From Chrysogorgia sp. JL179-B06 (lineage: Eukaryota > Cnidaria > Anthozoa > Scleralcyonacea > Chrysogorgiidae), in NCBI GenBank assembly GCA_035772405.1, contig JAYKKM010000471.1, forward strand, positions 1,504,501 through 1,568,500: DNA of 64,000 bases. Direction: 5' to 3'. A program made the position numbers and the translations under genes. Every line of letters starts with the position of its first letter. The stretch's first letter is position 1. Under the pieces are notes generated by a model. It ran no database searches. It was not told where the DNA came from and saw nothing but the letters and a program-made list of their open reading frames with translations. Shown here piece after piece: positions 24,583 to 34,576 of this stretch.

Positions 24583-25821
24583 ATGAACGTCACGTCAGCA
24601 GAGTTGAGCCCCGGTTTTAGACGAGCGACCATGGGTGTCATAAAAGGGGCGAGAACGCAACACGTAATCACGTTGAACCCTAATAAGGCCAGTCCTGGCG
24701 AGGAACTCTACATTGACATACCGAAGCTCAAGGTTAGTAGCTGTTTGGTGCCTGGATCGTTGGGTCTAGTGTTCGACTTTAAGAATGCGAACGCCAAAAG
24801 CTGGTTCTTGAATAATGTTAGCAAGTTGTTGGTTGAGAAACTTGTTGTGAGACTAGCTGGGGAAACTGTGTATGACAACAATGGGGAAAATTACATTGGT
24901 GTCTATCGCGACCTTTGGGAAAGTGTTACTGCGCGAGACCAAATGATTGACTATGGTATTGGTGGTGAGAACTTGAGAAAGCTAATTTCTAAGGATGACA
25001 GTGGTGCGACGAGTGGGAACGTCGCTAAAGTTAGTGACGCGTTGATGTTTGGTGTGATTGGGACGAAGCAGCGGATTAAGCTCGGTAAGATCATGAACGA
25101 CCATGGGTTGTACGCTCCTTTTAGCATGAACAACAACTTGCAGTATGTGATCACACTTCCGAAGGCCACAGACATCATGGTGGCGCAATCCGGTAGCGCT
25201 GTGGGCGGATACACTCTGGAGAACCTCGAGCTTGAGTATGAGACGATTGATAACCAGGAGCTCGCTGACGAAATAGCGTCAGGCTACGCAAGTGGTCGTA
25301 GTTTGTCATATGAGCACATCACGCTGATGAAAACCACCGAATGGGACAAAGGCACGACCATTGTGAACGAGAATGTTAATCTTCCAAGAAAAAGCATGAA
25401 GGCAATTGTGTTGCTATTCACGAATAAGGCGCGAACAGACAGTGAGGAGTTTCTTTACCCAAATATTGAGAGCGTTAGAGTCACAATCGAAGGCGTGCCA
25501 AATAGCGTGTACTCACAGGGTATTCCAAAGTCGAAGTTCTACGCAGAAGCGAAGCGACTGTTTGGGTTGGGTGAAGAACACGCTCAGTTCATGACCATAC
25601 AGAAGTTCTATAAAGATGGCTTTGCGTTAGTCATCGACTTGAGGAGTGTTCAAGATAATCGCAATATCGCCACTGGCAAGAACATTGTAAACACACAATC
25701 CGGCGTGCTTCTTGAAATCACTAAGAAAGCGACGACTGCAAATGTTATGTGTAGGATGTTTGTGATGAGTGATGGGTTGGTCAACTTCGTGAACAATGGG
25801 TTGCATTCAATCTGGAATTAA
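24583..25821 (+). CDS. Candidate major capsid protein, 412 aa, outer copy
   Basis: Same length as the inner copy, with only scattered substitutions and a slightly different end (NNGLHSIWN). Fully open, so this part of the outer element has decayed little. The start follows AAGTATATG. Identification as for the inner copy: beta-rich, adjacent to the packaging ATPase. Confidence 0.7.
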   Translation: MNVTSAELSPGFRRATMGVIKGARTQHVITLNPNKASPGEELYIDIPKLKVSSCLVPGSLGLVFDFKNANAKSWFLNNVSKLLVEKLVVRLAGETVYDNNGENYIGVYRDLWESVTARDQMIDYGIGGENLRKLISKDDSGATSGNVAKVSDALMFGVIGTKQRIKLGKIMNDHGLYAPFSMNNNLQYVITLPKATDIMVAQSGSAVGGYTLENLELEYETIDNQELADEIASGYASGRSLSYEHITLMKTTEWDKGTTIVNENVNLPRKSMKAIVLLFTNKARTDSEEFLYPNIESVRVTIEGVPNSVYSQGIPKSKFYAEAKRLFGLGEEHAQFMTIQKFYKDGFALVIDLRSVQDNRNIATGKNIVNTQSGVLLEITKKATTANVMCRMFVMSDGLVNFVNNGLHSIWN

Positions 25822-25836
25822 ATCAAACACAATTTA

Positions 25837-26436
25837 ATGGAAACTCCGTTTAATATGTTAATCGTTGGTATGACAGCTTGTGGTAAGACGCATTATTTAC
25901 TCAACACACTGGAATCTGAGTATCGCGGCAAATTTGACTACATTGTGTTGATTTGCCCTACTTTTGAGTGGAACAAAGCGTATCAAGATTGGAAATATGT
26001 GCGCGACCCTGACGTGCTAGCGATAGACTGTGCGCAGGATAGTGTTGACGCTGTTCTCAAGTGTGTAACAAATGTTTTTAAAGGCACTAACACTCTGATT
26101 GTGTTGGACGACTGTGCAAGTGGGCAGGACGTCAAGAATAGGACTAGTCAATTAGTCAACTTAGCTTTTAGTGCGCGACATTTTATGTTGAGCGTCATTG
26201 TCATCACACAACAACTGACGTCGATCGCAAAACCGTATAGAGAAAACATTAGTAAGCTTGTTTGCTTCTACTGTCCGAGCAGAAGTGATATGAAGGTTGT
26301 TATTGACGATTATCTTGGAAACATTAGCAAAGAGGAAGCGTCGGCGATTGTGACCGCATTAAAAAATAATAAGTACGCTAGACTTGAAATCTCACTGCGT
26401 TACCCGTACAGTCACGAAGTTGTTATTCCGCAATAA
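25837..26436 (+). CDS. A32-like packaging ATPase, outer copy
   Basis: 199 aa, intact: Walker A GMTACGKTHYLL, Walker B TLIVLDDCA, ITQQ segment. It differs from the inner copy at a handful of residues (for example SKEEAS in place of SREKSS). 15 bp after the capsid stop; start context TTTAATG. Confidence 0.92.
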   Translation: METPFNMLIVGMTACGKTHYLLNTLESEYRGKFDYIVLICPTFEWNKAYQDWKYVRDPDVLAIDCAQDSVDAVLKCVTNVFKGTNTLIVLDDCASGQDVKNRTSQLVNLAFSARHFMLSVIVITQQLTSIAKPYRENISKLVCFYCPSRSDMKVVIDDYLGNISKEEASAIVTALKNNKYARLEISLRYPYSHEVVIPQ

Positions 26437-26460
26437 AATATGGGTATAAGTAATAGCGTG

Positions 26461-26949
26461 ATGGTGAAACGCAAAAGTGAAGAAAACCCCACGATTGAGG
26501 AGTTAGTTGAGGATACTCAAGCCGCTAGTGCCTCGACTGTGGAAGACGACATTGACGTTAGGAGAGCTGAACTTATTAGACTGTCTGGTGATGGTATGGT
26601 AAGCCAATCTGAAGCGTACATTAAAAAAGCGTCCGCAAAGGTTATCGATAAGATATGGCACCAATACGAGTTGAAGAGAATGGAAATTGCAAACGCTTTT
26701 CTCACCGACTTGCTAATCAGCAAATTCGCTAACTTACTGGACGGGTTGAACGCTATAGAGAATCCTGACGAACTAAACGACGAACTACAAAAAGACCCGT
26801 TATTAAAAAAAGACGTTGAAAGCATTGTCGCGGTTGTGACACCGTATGTGCCTTTCTTGGGCTTGTTGTCGGGAGGAATCACAACGTCAAAATATGTGTA
26901 CGATCACCATTTTAGAAGTGAGGCGACAAACACTGAAAATAGTGAATAA
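26461..26949 (+). CDS. Conserved 162-aa Polinton protein, outer copy
   Basis: Homologue of the gene at 6253-6744. The conserved ATG at 26461 (MVKRKSEENP) is preferred to the in-frame ATG at 26440. It ends TENSE, three residues shorter than the inner protein, because the sequence right after is not the same terminal repeat. Open and probably still encodes protein. Confidence 0.7.
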   Translation: MVKRKSEENPTIEELVEDTQAASASTVEDDIDVRRAELIRLSGDGMVSQSEAYIKKASAKVIDKIWHQYELKRMEIANAFLTDLLISKFANLLDGLNAIENPDELNDELQKDPLLKKDVESIVAVVTPYVPFLGLLSGGITTSKYVYDHHFRSEATNTENSE

Positions 26950-27154
26950 ACGGGTTAACTCGCTACGCTAGCAGGTGACCACTTGTGGTTTCATAACAAT
27001 CACGCGAGCCCATTCACACAACGGTTTTTTATTCACGATATTTATGGACGTTCTCACTCTCCGTCACTCTTCTCTTTAAATAGCAAGTCTCTCACGACAC
27101 AATGTTGACTATGTCGTTGTCCTCGAGTACATGACGTAGGTTACCATGCGGTGT

Positions 27155-27285
27155 GTTGCTAACAACAACATTCCTGTGCGCCTGGCAACTACAACTTTTT
27201 GAAAAAACATTTCAAAATATATTTTTCAAAAACTTTTTCAAAAAGCTGTGGTTGCCGGGCGCACAGGAATGTTGTTGTTAGCAAC
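27155..27285. repeat. 131-bp foldback inside the outer terminal region
   Basis: Two 35-bp arms (27155-27189 and 27251-27285; first bases GTTGCTAACAACAACATTCC) are inverted with one visible mismatch. The middle is also largely self-complementary (CTTTTTGAAAAA and partners). It looks like a small foldback element inserted in the terminal repeat, since the inner repeat lacks it. No clear target duplication. Confidence 0.75.
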
Positions 27286-27644
27286 ATCGACAGGTGACCT
27301 TGATTTGTATAGCAGGTAGACCACTAGACTCACAATCTAATGGCTTTCTCACTGAAATTTATTTAACATCACCACTAGAATCATAATCTAGTGGTTTTTT
27401 TTTGCGCGTGAATTGAGACAACAGTAGAACGTGTCGGTCAAACAAAAACGCTAAAATGATGAGACGACATAAAATTGTGAAAATGTTGAAGCGACACTTT
27501 CTATTTTTTAAAATGTGGCTGAAATAATACCAAATTTAGCAAAATCGTGATTTGGTATAAATTCAGTATTGTTTCGTGAGTCTCGCGCGTGTTTGACACT
27601 AATCGGTGGAGAGGGGCGCGTCAAGCCTAATTAACGACTGCTGT

Positions 27645-27817
27645 AGTAGTATAGAACATGGCGGTGCGAGCTTATTCGACGTTATCCACAAGTGTGGGCA
27701 CCGTGGCGTCGTTAATTTTTGCGCTAAATCGCGATTTGGCGTAAAAATTAACGTTGCTATGGCACTCGCATTTGTGGTTGGCGTCGCTGAGCTCGCACCG
27801 CCATGTTCTATACTACT
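27645..27817. repeat. 173-bp palindrome with Polinton-type ends
   Basis: Begins AGTAGTATAGAACATGGCGG and ends with its reverse complement. The remainder is an imperfect palindrome centred on AAATCGCGATTT near 27730. It thus has two Polinton termini back to back. Flanks TGCTGT and TGCAAC are not a clean duplication. Confidence 0.75.
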
Positions 27818-29215
27818 TGCAACGAGATTTGCAAATGGTTCCGACAAGGTCGAAATACGACAATTACCTTGGTTAAAACTTAAAGACAAATTTACCTGGC
27901 AATATTAAACTACATGAGCCGATCGAGTGAAAGTGGCGCCTGTTATGTTATATGGCGGCCATGCAACAAAAATCTCGGCAAACTTTCGCTGTCTTCCATA
28001 ACGTGTTCGGTTGTGACGTAGTGTCCACAATCTCACATCTCATACAAGATTCGATAACTAAGTGTATGATGAGATGAGTCGATGACTACGTCATCAGACA
28101 CAAAAATGGTAAACATTCTTTTCACGTTCTACATTGAATTGAAGTGGTTCAAAAGAATTTCCACTTCATTCTTGGATACCGCGGACATGACACCATCGAC
28201 GTTCGTTTCCAAACAAAGGCTTCACTGGCGCGGACGCTAATGAACTTTGTTCAATGTCTTCCACACTAAATTAGCAATGACAGCAGAAACGGGTGAACAA
28301 AAACCTGATGATAGTAAGTGCCGTCATACACAAAACTATAGTTGTGTTTAGACAAAAAGTTAGCGGTTCTATTATATCCTCAACAGGCAACAATGTTCTT
28401 TGATCTAAAGTAACATCCTATCTTGTAAATCGACCTTTACGTTACGTTTTTTGCACGCGCATTTTCATATCGAATAACCAATATTTTTTCTGTTATGGAC
28501 AATATAACGGAATGTATCCAAATGTAACGTCTGTCTAGCTTAAATTCCAAATTTTGCCGTGTAATTGCAAGTTACGGGCGCTAGAATACAGAAGCATTTT
28601 ACCCTGAAATATCATTTACATTTTACATTTACATTGTTAAAAGTCGGCAAAATCCTATTAAGATATCACGCCAACTACTACTATAATAAAAATATACTAA
28701 AGGAGGTAAAAACCTAAAAAAGTATTAAAAAAGAAAAAAATAAGAATAAAGTAAATACATTAAGGTATATATGTTTAAGTATGACCAACTAATTATTAGT
28801 TATTATTTTTCTTCGAAAATCCGAAAGCTAGGGAAACCTCCAGAAACAGGCCGAAAAGCGATAATTTGTGTACAGAATTTTTGCCAAAGTTCTATACAAG
28901 TTCCGAAGAGACTACAAATAAAAGACGGATACTAATAATAATAATAACTGAACATAGCACAGTCGCTCGAAACTTCGTGAACTAGAAGTAAGGGCTTTTT
29001 AGTACATTTGTTAGTTGTTTCTTTGATTTGAACAGTTTTATAAATAAGCTTACTGTGAGAGAGTGCGAGAGAGACTGAGAACGAGATTATCGTAAAGAAC
29101 GGAAGTGACGTGTCGCCACGAGGAGTATAAGGTTTTTATCTTGAAGTTGTTCGTTCGACCTTTGTATGTTAATATGTATGTACTTGTTTGTAAATAAATG
29201 TTAAAGAAAACCCAA
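27818..29215. other. Non-coding stretch between outer Polinton and BEL remnant
   Basis: No coding region, RNA gene or structured repeat that I can support, except short TACATTTACATTTTACA-like low complexity near 28615-28635 and AT-rich DNA at 28680-28800. The last 300 bp could hold the long terminal repeat of the following BEL-like element. Confidence 0.4.
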
Positions 29216-30530
29216 CGAATTTGAGCCTAAATAATCTAGATGGTCCTTCGAGCCGGATGTAAGCCGTGAATGAATAAAAAGTCAAATACAGTCCCGAAGA
29301 AAAGACAAAGTGAACTCAAAATTCGAATACCAAGCTGGAAAACCTATATAGAAAAGCTGGAAAACCTGTAGAAACGCCATATTCCTCAACACACGGATGT
29401 CGGAGGAGCTTAAAAGGAAAATAAAAATCCGCGGAGGGCACAGATCTTTGGCCAAGAGAATGATAGCGTCACTAAAGGTATTCGACCCCAAGTATTCGAC
29501 CACAGATATGGCAACCAAATTAAAACAGCAAGTCGTCAGCCTTAGAGAGAAGATAATAGTATAAATGAACGAACTCGACGAAACCATACTAAACCTGATA
29601 AAAGAAGACGACATCGACTATGAGATCGAACAATCGGACATTTTCAAAGGAGATGCAACAAGCTATTGTTTATATTATATTATAGTCAGCATTACAGGAA
29701 ATCACAACTGAATCTTCGCCACCAACTGGGCATACCAATCGCCCAATCATAGTGTCGTCACAGTGTTGTTACAAGCACCAAAGTACATCTTCCTAAGTTA
29801 AATTTGAGGAAATTTGGTGGGGACGTTATAAGATGAACCACATTTTGGGACTGTTATGAATCAGCCATACATGATAACAGTAATCTCACCAAGACCGACA
29901 AGTTTAACTACTTAAAATCACTTCTGGAACATTCAGCAGCTGAAGCAGTAGCAGGTTTAACCATGACAAATGCCAACTATGATGAAGCAGTTAAAATTTC
30001 CGAAGAGAGATTTGGAAACCAGCAAGTTATCATCAATGGTCATATGGAATCCCCTCTCCTCCGCAGAGATTCTTCGGAGATATTTCGGAGGTCGTCGGAG
30101 AGATTAGTGGAACGAGTCAGCTGAACACAAACATTGCAGGATCGCAAGAACCTCTGCGGAGGAGAGAGTGGAATCCCTGTGGAACTTAACAAGTGGCAGC
30201 AGTCCCAACAATGTCAAGGCTCTTCGTCAACTCTATGACAAGCTGGAATCTCATGTGAAGGGCCTTAGGTCCCTTGGTGTGGAATCAAGCTCGTATGGAA
30301 ACCTGATGATCTCAATACTGATGAACAAACTTCCACAAGATATTCGAATAATAATCACCAAAGCCTTAGGAAATCAATGGTCACTTGGTAAGATGTTAGA
30401 CACCTTGAAGAAAGCGCTAGAGAAAGAGCAAACTTGTTGAGCTCGAAGCCACCAGAAGACCACCGAAGTAATGAGAGAACACCACCACAATACAGGGGAT
30501 TCAGTACAGCTGCAATGTGATAACCAACAC
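29216..30530 (+). pseudogene. BEL/Pao retrotransposon gag remnant
   Basis: From about 29240 (GGTCCTTCGAGCCGGATGTA, a junction often seen after the 5' repeat of BEL elements) through degenerate coding sequence to about 30530. The clearest part is a DUF1759-type gag region at 29800-30430: FGGD, FWDCYESAIHDN, DKFNYLKSLLEHSAAEAVAG, YDEAVKISEERFGN, then LYDKLESHVKGLRSLGV and LMNKLPQDIR. It has stops and frame changes and is interrupted at 30053 by a small insertion. No protease or reverse transcriptase follows, so only a 5' fragment remains. Confidence 0.75.
30053..30168. mobile_element. 116-bp MITE in the BEL gag, 8-bp target duplication
   Basis: The insertion starts CCTCTCCTCCGCAGAG and ends with the near-complement CTCTGCGGAGGAGAG. 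It is flanked by TGGAATCC at 30045-30052 and 30169-30176. Removing insertion plus one duplicate reconnects the gag frame. An 8-bp duplication suggests a hAT-type parent. Confidence 0.85.
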
Positions 30531-31048
30531 TGCAGCGAGAAATAGTCCGGCAGCCTAACGTTTATTTTCTACATAAGCTTGCAAATGCGTCCATGCAATG
30601 TTTTTTGTTATATTATAGTATTGGGTATCGTCTTCCATAATCTGCTTGATGATACCCATCATATTTGGGCGTTAGTAAGTTTTCCGCATAGAATTGGGTT
30701 CCTGTGGTGAATCTCGTATTGGTCACTATTGTAAGATTCTAAGTGACATTTTTGCAACTTAAGTAGTCACTTGAGCTTGTGCAGCTCAAGTCACTACTTG
30801 AGCTGCACAATTAAGTATTATCAAGGAAACAACTCAAAATGATGCAAACGACACCTGGAATTTACTGACTAACAATATCTGGTCTGACCCACGCGTTTTT
30901 CACCATTCAAGATGGCTGCCTCCTTGTTGCTCTGTCGAAACAGTATGCATTTCTACTGAAAAAAGAACAATACCTTGACTCCAAATCGTATAATATGTTA
31001 ATTTGTGTTATAGAATGGAAAATTTCATTATTTTAACTTTTTAAATAA

Positions 31049-31725
31049 ATTAAGTATAAATAAAAAAATGAAATATAAGTTTAAATGTCAGGTATTCGGA
31101 TCCTGGGAATGTGGTGCCATGTATGATGCAGTGGTTGACGGAGGCGAAATGGAGTGAATTGGGAGATAATTTTTAACCTACACTGCTGGTGGAATTGATG
31201 ATGCAGGTGAACGTGAATTGGAATTGAAGTCGAATTAAATAATATAAAGTTATTGCACTAATTTTGCCTGAAATTGGGGAATTGAGTCATTGGGGTTAGG
31301 ATCTGGTTTAGGATTGGGGTTAGGGATGGTGAGCAGAAGGTTGCGATTTCGATTCCCATTTGGGACTCAGAAACATTTTTCTGAGTGTGCGCTAAAAGCC
31401 TGAGTAGCAAATAGTTTTACATTAAATAACCAAACTGCATGTCACATTTAATGAGTAAAGTTATTGCAATAATTTTGCCTGCTTTTTAAATAAAATTAAG
31501 TAAAATAAAATAAAAGTTTAAAAGCAGTCAGATATTCGGATCCTGGGAATATATTGTGGTACCCGTGATGTAGTGGTTGAGTGATGGATGGGAAATGGAG
31601 TGAGGACACCATTTAAACTTTGTTGCTGATATTCCAATATCGATAATGAAAATGAACATGAAATGGAATTGAATGAAATGAAATAACTTTGTTATAATTA
31701 TTTTTATTTTGTCTGAATGATGTTG
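31049..31725. repeat. Direct repeat pair of unknown family
   Basis: Two copies of about 230 bp (31049-31275 and 31495-31725) share TATTCGGATCCTGGGAAT, a T-A-GTGGTTGA segment, and an end with TTATTGCA/ATAATTTTGCCTG-like sequence. Diverged; no coding capacity seen. Confidence 0.55.
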
Positions 31726-32221
31726 GTCTGACGATAGAAATTCGAGGGTGGTGATGATTTGGAAGAATAACTCATCTGTGTTTGGAAAATATTTTGGAAT
31801 AGCAAGGAGAGCGATTGAAATTGTTAAAGGTGAAACAATGGAGAAAAAGACATTAAGGGAAGCTATAAAAACGTGGAAGTAGCTAGAATAACCCGAGTGC
31901 GTAATAAGATATGCCGAGGACGAGGTAAATGCTTTGTCTATAGTCTGCTCCCTGTCCCGTTTTTTTGAGAAAAAAACTGAGCATAGCAGCAAAAAAGCAT
32001 GGCAGCAAAAGCACGTTTCTAACTTACTAGTAGGTCCTGGAATAGGGTGTATCAGCTCACAGAAAACACACCTCTTCCCTGGCTGAAGGCTGTGCTTACC
32101 CGGTATCTGCTAACAAGAAGCACTGAGATGATATCTGGTGAGTCATTCCATCATACTACAAGGAACGAGCTAATGATCACAGGTAGCGACGATGTCCCAA
32201 CAGAGATCCACAAAGAGGTTG

Positions 32222-33180
32222 TCATTGCAAGGTACAACAATCTATCAAGTGTGCAAAGAGGCAATATGGTACTACAGTGGTTGTCGCAGACAACACAGAT
32301 CTGACGAACTGTTGTGGGTCGATGTTTTTTCTAACATCTGAAATCATCCATTGGACAACAAAATCTTCGAGGACTTTAGAGAGGCATGCCGTTAATGATA
32401 TAGGTCTTGTATCACCCTCATTATTTAGTTGATGGACTTTAGGAATCGGAATAATATGTGAGTCCTTCCATATATTTGGGATTATTCCGGATGAAAGTGA
32501 TGTATTAAAAATATTTGCAACTGGTTGGGCTAATAAATATGCGAAAACCTTCAAAACACGACCCGGTATATTATCAGGACCACATGCTTTGGAGGCATTG
32601 ACGGCTAAGAGCTTTTTACAGACCTCGTGGGATTCAATATAAGGCACTTGGTCAGCAGCAGGTAGGTAAGCTGGTAGTTTGGTCAGATCTAACGGCGGAA
32701 TGTCTGCATTGACGGAGGTATAGAAATTGTTCAGGCTATTAGTCAATTCCAGATCTGATAGTAATTTACCATCCTTTTTGAGGACCAAATTTGTACTCTT
32801 TTGAGATCGGCCGGACATTTTATTAACAACCTGCCACCACTTACGACAGTCGTCTTTTTTGAGATGCTGAACTTTATTCCTGTAATATGACTCCTTCCTT
32901 AAAGGAATTTCAGTTTGGACTTTATACTTGAGTGTCCGCCATTGCTGAAAATTTCCACTATGGAAAGCTCTTTGACGGTCACTGATGAGTTGCTTTATAC
33001 CCGTTGACATCCATGGCTTGTCAGAATGGCAAAACCTTATAGACTTCAGAGGGATAAATTTATCAAGCGCTATGGATACCTGGGACGAAAAGGAGTTAGC
33101 GAGGTCTTCTACGGAAGTATTCCGGCCTGCATGCCAAAATGGGCGAAGATTCCCCCGTGGACGCCCCCGAAGATGATGGG
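32222..33180 (-). pseudogene. CR1-like non-LTR reverse transcriptase remnant
   Basis: Reads from a region just before the polymerase (SDKPWMSTGIKQLISDRQRA, RKWWQVVNKMSG) into reverse transcriptase motifs (ACGPDNIPGRVLK, IPNIWKDSHIIPIPK, RPISLTACLSKVLEDFVV). It stops before the YADD-type active site. The endonuclease half and the 3' half are missing. It is related to the copy at 52.9-55.4 kb. Confidence 0.85.
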
Positions 33181-33196
33181 TTTCGGACGTTATGCA

Positions 33197-34576
33197 CTAT
33201 TGCATCATACGACGGACAATTTCCAAATAATTTAACCAATCGTTCTCCTGACTGTTCATTCGCACACGAAAAAACTCTTGCGTGATTGTACTTTGTGCGT
33301 AGTTCTTAGGCTTGTTGGCATGGTGATTTAGAGAATGATTACGCAACACCGGTGTTTCAATCAAGGGCAGATAATTTAACCATTCCGCTGACTGTGGGCA
33401 AAAATAAGGGACGGAGTCCACAGTATGTCGCTGAGTATGTTTCATATTCCTGTGGGCTTCTTCGGGATGAAGGAAAATATTACGAGAGGGTTTAACCACA
33501 GGATTTGACTGGTTTTGCTTAACATCAATACGACTACGGTTATCGTGCTCTGACTGTTGATTTACTGTCTGACTTGGTCTCACAGTGTTTTCCTTTTCCG
33601 AAATTCGATCAAAAAGATCAGATTGTTGATTGGGCTGACTTTGTTTAACTTTATCTGAAACGGCGTGATTTGAATTGATTTGGCTTTGTTTTACTTTGAC
33701 AGCTTTTTCTGAATTTATGTGCATAATCGCTGCTCTAAAAGATTCATTTATCGCCTCGGTTGTTTTGATTTTACTATCAAGGGAGGCTATGGTATCCTTT
33801 AGTTCGTCAACTTCCCTGTTTCTTTCTCTCACAAAAATGGTCAGGTCTGCCTCAAGTCGCATGCATTTTTCCCTTTCACTAAAAAGTTCTTGTTTGAGAA
33901 GGGTTATTTCATCTTCTTCCCGTGACGATTTCCTAACCGCCGAGGCTAATTTAGTTTCAATGCTTTTTTGCATAATAACTAAATCAAGTTTGACCCCTTC
34001 AAGATCAGCAGCCAAAACTCCGCAATGACAACCGCAATTAGTACCTTGTAAAGTATCACATTGAAAAGGATTTGATCTCACCTCATATTCTCTCGCTTGG
34101 CCATCGTTCGTGGGCGAATGTTCTGGCACTATAACCGGTATGTTAGAGTGAGGTGTATCAGATCGTAATGACGACAGGTTATCCGGTAAACAGACATCAT
34201 CGACTGTGTTCTGTCCCGACTCAGAAAGTATTGATGTCTCACAGACTTTAGTCAACGTTTCTTTTAATGTCACGCCTGCTTTTCCCTGGAATAAAACCGT
34301 ATTTCTTTTCCCATAATACCAAGTAAGAGTCAAGTCCAAGCTAATGCTTGTAAACTTCTTAGAGTTACCACCCGGCGAGGTCCACTTGCCATGTTGGTCG
34401 GTGAAACAATTAACAAATTTCTTTAATAGATCAAAGCTACCTGTCCAACCAATACGTTTTCCGTCATAACTCAGATATGAACAATCTTTGAGCTTGTGGA
34501 TTTCCTCTAAGTTCCATTCCGTGGAGTTAAAACTCGAGCAGACTAGAGAGCTCACGAGGTTAGAACCGTCCGACAT
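33197..34576 (-). CDS. ORF1-like coiled-coil protein of the CR1-like element, 459 aa
   Basis: ATG at 34576 (MSDGSNLVSSLV). The N-terminal part has a conserved globular look (CSYLSYDGKRIGWTGSFDLL, WTSPGGNSKKFTSISLDLTL). The middle has Cys pairs (GCHCG) and a long coiled coil at about residues 185-275 (LLKQELFSEREKCMRLEADL and following heptads), with a polar tail. It is immediately upstream of the reverse transcriptase remnant on the same strand, as ORF1 would be, and is still open. An alternative is an unrelated repeat-encoded protein. Confidence 0.55.
   Translation of the reverse strand: MSDGSNLVSSLVCSSFNSTEWNLEEIHKLKDCSYLSYDGKRIGWTGSFDLLKKFVNCFTDQHGKWTSPGGNSKKFTSISLDLTLTWYYGKRNTVLFQGKAGVTLKETLTKVCETSILSESGQNTVDDVCLPDNLSSLRSDTPHSNIPVIVPEHSPTNDGQAREYEVRSNPFQCDTLQGTNCGCHCGVLAADLEGVKLDLVIMQKSIETKLASAVRKSSREEDEITLLKQELFSEREKCMRLEADLTIFVRERNREVDELKDTIASLDSKIKTTEAINESFRAAIMHINSEKAVKVKQSQINSNHAVSDKVKQSQPNQQSDLFDRISEKENTVRPSQTVNQQSEHDNRSRIDVKQNQSNPVVKPSRNIFLHPEEAHRNMKHTQRHTVDSVPYFCPQSAEWLNYLPLIETPVLRNHSLNHHANKPKNYAQSTITQEFFRVRMNSQENDWLNYLEIVRRMMQ

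Larger units (their letters stand above)
1..27817 (+). mobile_element. Outer Polinton/Maverick element, decayed, left end outside window
   Basis: Two blocks, 1-5767 and 24092-27817, are one Polinton interrupted by a younger one. Gene order matches the inner element in mirror orientation: BRO-type, small peptides, fibre and 484-aa genes on minus, then minor capsid, integrase, membrane protein, major capsid, ATPase and a small protein on plus. Homologous proteins are clearly diverged from the inner copy. Integrase, minor capsid and membrane-protein genes are broken; fibre, 484-aa, capsid and ATPase genes remain open. PolB, thymidine kinase and the left terminal repeat would lie left of base 1. 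The right end is placed at 27817, where the sequence ends in TTCTATACTACT, resembling the inner terminus CTCTATACTACT. The exact right end is inference, because the matching target duplication is not visible. Confidence 0.85.
26950..27817 (+). repeat. Right terminal region of outer Polinton
   Basis: Contains pieces of the inner terminal repeat, diverged: the CCACTAGA/TCTAGTGG hairpin with T tract at 27370-27398, a second weaker hairpin at 27315-27340, and GAAGCGACACTTTCTATTTT-like iterations. It ends at 27817 with GCTCGCACCGCCATG then TTCTATACTACT, comparable to the inner end. If 27817 is the true end, the left target copy should read TGCAAC. Confidence 0.65.

Noticed and set aside
27606..27908. 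100-codon plus and 96-codon minus frames
   Set aside because: They lie over the 173-bp palindrome and are symmetric by-products of it.
32047..32304. 85-codon plus frame beside the CR1 remnant
   Set aside because: No family recognised and not conserved elsewhere in the window; could be part of an unknown repeat.
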